The notes beneath the pieces are model-generated. The model saw only the letters and a list, made by a program, of their open reading frames with translations. It was not told where the DNA came from and searched no databases. From Amblyornis subalaris (taxonomy: Eukaryota; Chordata; Aves; Passeriformes; Ptilonorhynchidae): a stretch of DNA of 64,000 bases. The stretch spans positions 699,099 to 763,098 of the forward strand of contig JACAXG010000169.1 of assembly GCA_018881555.1 (NCBI GenBank), written 5' to 3'. Shown piece by piece: positions 60,087 to 64,000 of the stretch. Numbering within the stretch: position 1 is the stretch's first letter; every line of letters begins with the position of its first letter. The translations under genes and the position numbers were made by a program.

Positions 60087-62349
60087 CCTATGCTGCCTGA
60101 TTGTTATTACTGTACTCACAGTAAATGGGATTGTGCTGAGGGACCTCAGATCATACCCTGTTCTTCTCCTTTGGAATTTGCACCTCGGCAGCACAAAACG
60201 GGTTGATCAAGAAGAAAGGGATGCTGAGAGCTGCAGTGCTGGGAGAGACCAAAGAGAAGCTCATGTGCCTAAGGACTCAGAGACACAGCACCACAGTCAG
60301 CCTTGGAAATAAAACCAATCTTTCTGTTACAGCAGGAGAAGTTTTTTCCACTTAAGACCACTAAAGGTACTACGGGGAGCTGGGAACTGAGGCTGCTACT
60401 GATCTTCTTCATGTCTGATATGATTGCCTGGGCCCTGCTTCTTACAGATGCACCTTTGCCACAGCAGCCCAGTGACTCAGCACCTGCCCCATAATCAAGG
60501 TCTGCAGTGAAGATGGTGAGTTCTTCCTGTTTCCAACTGGCTTAAAAAACACAACCGGAAAAGAATGCCTAATAATCCAGACTTTCCAAATATCCAGGGA
60601 AGACTGAACCGTATGGAATGAAAAGGAATGGACACCTCAGCCAGATACATGAACCCTCACACTCGGCATTTGCGACGATCTGGTTAAACATANGCTTGCA
60701 AAAACTGCGTGTGATGGAAACACATTGAAAGTTTCCTTTATTTTCATGCCCATTTTCAGATCTCTGGAGTTTCACAATGTCCATATTTCACTAGAATTAA
60801 AATCGCTGTGTTGCAAAACACACACAAGACAAAAGTTTCAATTAAGCCTTTTAAAAGACGTTTTTCACAATCATGGCAGAAATTCTTTAAAACTGCATCT
60901 TCCCCAGGCCAAGTCAAACGTGCTCAAAGAGCCTGCAGACGCAAACTCCCAGGAATGCACTGGGAGCAGAATTCCCTCCTCTTGACATCTGTGTGAATCA
61001 GAAATTACCTACACTAACCAGCCTGAGCCTAAAGACCTCACGGTACCCTGCTGAATTCCAGTCACAGGCTGACATAAAGTATAAGGAGCCAGACATCCAT
61101 TAGCAGGAATCTGAACAGCCCTGTGTTTTGGGAACTGCTGGTTTCGCTTATGGTTTTTGATTTATACCTCATAACTGCAAAACTAATGAGATTCTAATGA
61201 AAAGTGGGACATTATTCATTTGGTTTCCCCCCAGGAGGCTCAGTTTATTTCCAATGAGCATGCTACCCATTAAAACAGAAGGTGATGGTTTTAAGAAGCT
61301 GAAACATTAACCTGTTCCCAAATGTGCATGGTCTGAAATGACACACCNGTTTCCATAGTTTACAGCTTTACTGCCTTTATCTACATTATTTTGTTCAAAT
61401 AGATTTTTTTTTTTTAACTGGTCACTTCTAAATAAAAAATAAGCATCTAATCTGTATATCAAGTAATTGCACTGAAATAATTATTTTTTTAAAAGTCAAC
61501 CCTCTGCATATTTTACTTTTTCCCTACCCCGAACAAATCAAATATAAATAATGAGTAAAATATAAAACTGTTTGCAACTGGTTTTTAAAAATTGAATTGT
61601 ACTTAATACTGAGAAACCGAATAGGTGCATAAATATATTTATCTATATAGTTCTCTTTATTGAAAAAGCTGGAGGCACAACCTCAGCTATCAGACACTTT
61701 TCAAAGTGTACCCATGAAATATCAGCATGAGATGAAGTGACCCCTTTGCAAAGACTTCCATTACTGACACATGGGTNTGTAGCACTATGGTTCAGCTTCA
61801 CACCTCTAAAGCTCTCTGCAATAATTGTTATTCAGCCACGTACTTCACATCTCTGATCTCCAGTGGACCTCATGGAATTCGTATGGAGCCAAGAGTGTTT
61901 TCCATCGCTGCTTTCCGTGTCTGGTGCAGCTCAGACAGTGCAGTGCTGCAATCCCTCCACACAACAGAGCCATTGAGAAATCAAACACTGAACCAGAGCT
62001 TGTAAATAGGCACTTAAATTAGGAAATTAGTTCTATAAGCACAGAGCATTTGAACTGCACATTAATTATGGATAAGGCAGTGGGCCCACCAATTACTGAA
62101 GCCAGGGACTCCAAATCGGCAGTGTTGGCTTTCCAGCAACCCTCTGACTCCTCCAGACACAAACCAGAAATGCACCAACTTCAAATTAGGGAGGCACAAT
62201 TTTAATACATCATTCATGAAGGCACATTCAGTTCCTACCTCATGGCTATATTGCACAACCCAAATGTAAAGGATTTTGATTCCAGAGGGAAGCTTCTCTG
62301 GAGTTCAGGTTTGCCCAGTTCCTTTCCTCCAGTTTCTTCTGGTCTCTCC

Positions 62350-62756
62350 TAAGGGTCAGGCTGGGAGAGTTGGGGGTAATCACCTGGAGAAGAGAAGGCT
62401 CCAGGGAGACCTTAGAGCCCCTTCCAGCGCCTAAAGGGACTCCAGGAGAGCTGGAGAGGGATTTGGGACAAGGGATGGAGGGACAGGACAAGGGGGAAAG
62501 GCTTCNCACTGCCAGAGGGCTGGGATAGATGGGATATCAGGAAGGAATTGTTCCCTGTGAGGGTGGGGAGGCCCTGGCACAGGCTGTCCAGAGAAGCTGT
62601 GATTGCCCCATCCCTGCGAGTGTCCAAGGCCAGGTTGGATGGGGTTTGGAGCAACCTGGGAGAGTGGAAGGTGTCCCTGCCCATGGCAGGGGGTGGGACG
62701 AGTTAGGCTTTAAGGTCCCTCCCAACCCAAACCACTCCATGGTTCTGATTCCCTCT
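62350..62756 (+). mobile_element. CR1 LINE 3' end
   Basis: It is a sense copy from AGGCTGGGAGAGTTGGGGGT through GGGTGGGGAGGCCCTGGCAC to CCCAACCCAAACCACTCCAT and GGTTCTGATTC. Confidence 0.9.
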
Positions 62757-64000
62757 TTTCCCATAAGATACAAGCTGGGTACTAAAGCATCTCTGTGTCC
62801 TTCAAGCACTTCACCTGGGGGCTTTGGGAGAACAGCCAATTCAATCTGCTAAATCTTACATACCATTTTCTTTTGGAGATGATAAACAATTCAATAAGTG
62901 ATCCTGCAGCATTCACTGCAGATGAATGTCCCACAAAGCAAGCACAAGAAAGATAAGTTGTTCCACCCATCTGAACAAACATTTCCTCCCAGTCACACCC
63001 TCTGCACATAAAAGCAGGAATCTTTCTAAACTCACACTGAACAATTCTCGTGGAAAGTCACAAACATTAACAATGGATAATTAAAACAATAATCAGGCTT
63101 AGTAAGACAAAAATTAGAAGTAAATTGCTCATCATTTTTTTTTCAAACTGCCCAAGCCTTAGCAAGAACATGTTTTGGACAGAAGATAATTTGAATTTAA
63201 AAGATTACAACAAGCTGCTGTTCATCAAGAAAAAAAAGTCTCCCCACTTTTGGTGCTGTGGGATTCACTATGGAGCAAAGGGATTTTGTGGGACAAAGGA
63301 GGACAGAATTTACCAGTCTTGCTGANGATGTAATATGACAAAGTATTACACATGTCTTTATGCTGCTAAGCAATTATCCATCTCCAAATCCAACAAATTT
63401 TTAAAAATTNACACAAATTATGAAATCACAGTTTTTGCAGCAGTTTTAAGACGCTTAAATGAATCACTCTATTGGATTTTCCTTTTTAAAAGTGTTACTA
63501 TCCCTGAAAAAATATTTCCCATTCTTAGTTGTTGCATTTATCAAGTTCTAAACATGGGGTAGAGCAGGTAGAGCCGAGGATCCAGCACTCCTGCAAAAGG
63601 TGGCACAGGGAGATGACGAGAACTTAGAACCAACCAAACTAAAAGCATTGCCAAAAATTCTGGAAACATACAANCTCCTTCCAACCTTACATCTACAGAG
63701 TTTGGGTTCTTTTGGTCTTATAAAAATATTTAATTTAAAACAATAGAGAAACATGGCCTAAAATACAGTGTAATAAATANCAACTTTATCTGTGGCACAG
63801 TAATTGCAGGACTGTGTTAATTGTGATTCTAGAGGCAGTGTCAGAAGTGAAACAGAAGCATTGAAAATAACTTTCAAGCCAAGAGTGAGACACACAGCAC
63901 CAACACTCAGCACCTTCCTAGCTCAGAGAACAGGACTGGAAGCTCCTGGGAGAGCTCAGCTCTCACAGGAACTCGGGGCTAAAACATCCTGATTTAAAGA

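Larger units (their letters stand above)
56091..64000. other. Right end of the window, no gene recognised
   Basis: CR1 copies lie at 57130, 59634 and 62350, with a GGA-type purine run and a 28-bp duplication. 60700-62340 and 62760-64000 are AT-rich with few repeats. No tRNA, snRNA or coding exon could be supported. Confidence 0.4.

Noticed and set aside
47601..64000. NOXA1, expected head to head with EXD3 from mammalian synteny
   Set aside because: No frame on the plus strand resembles the NOXA1 TPR or SH3 sequences. It may lie farther right or be rearranged, but it is not visible here.
1..64000. tRNA, rRNA, CRISPR arrays, prokaryotic promoters or terminators
   Set aside because: No cloverleaf with a GGTTCGA-type arm, no spaced direct-repeat array and no bacterial gene organisation was found. 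The sequence is vertebrate nuclear DNA.

Overview
The window looks like nuclear DNA from a bird. It has many CR1 LINE 3' ends carrying the typical avian ATTCTATG-type tail, a fragment resembling a songbird retroviral LTR, vertebrate splice sites and long introns. There are no operons, tRNAs, rRNAs or CRISPR arrays. Isolated N characters suggest a draft consensus. A songbird or close relative is an inference from the LTR-like piece and the CR1 mix, not a proven assignment.

Only one protein-coding gene can be recognised with good support: EXD3, the exonuclease 3'-5' domain-containing protein (Mut-7 homologue), on the minus strand. Three phase-0 coding exons lie at 15429-15488, 11083-11250 and 9686-9853 (20, 56 and 56 codons). 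As I recall human EXD3, they align to it end to end without gaps. A plausible first exon with a CpG-rich promoter lies at about 47309-47600. If so, intron 1 is about 31.8 kb, intron 2 about 4.2 kb and intron 3 about 1.2 kb. Intron 4 runs at least 9.7 kb to the left edge. The exonuclease and Mut7-C parts of the protein would then lie outside the window to the left.

Layout: 1-9685 is EXD3 intron 4, with four CR1 copies and a 17-copy GC-rich minisatellite at 6514-7002. 9686-15488 holds the three coding exons. 15489-47308 is the proposed intron 1. It holds most of the CR1 copies, an LTR-derived fragment between 24-bp direct repeats, a GGAT microsatellite, and several minus-strand open stretches with good splice signals that I cannot assign; some of these could be alternative exons, a nested gene or chance. 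47309-47600 is the proposed promoter and first exon. 47600-64000 is upstream sequence with five more CR1 copies, a small CpG-rich patch at 55890-56090 and no recognisable gene.

Most open reading frames longer than 60 codons here are chance frames, CR1 shadows or minisatellite translations.
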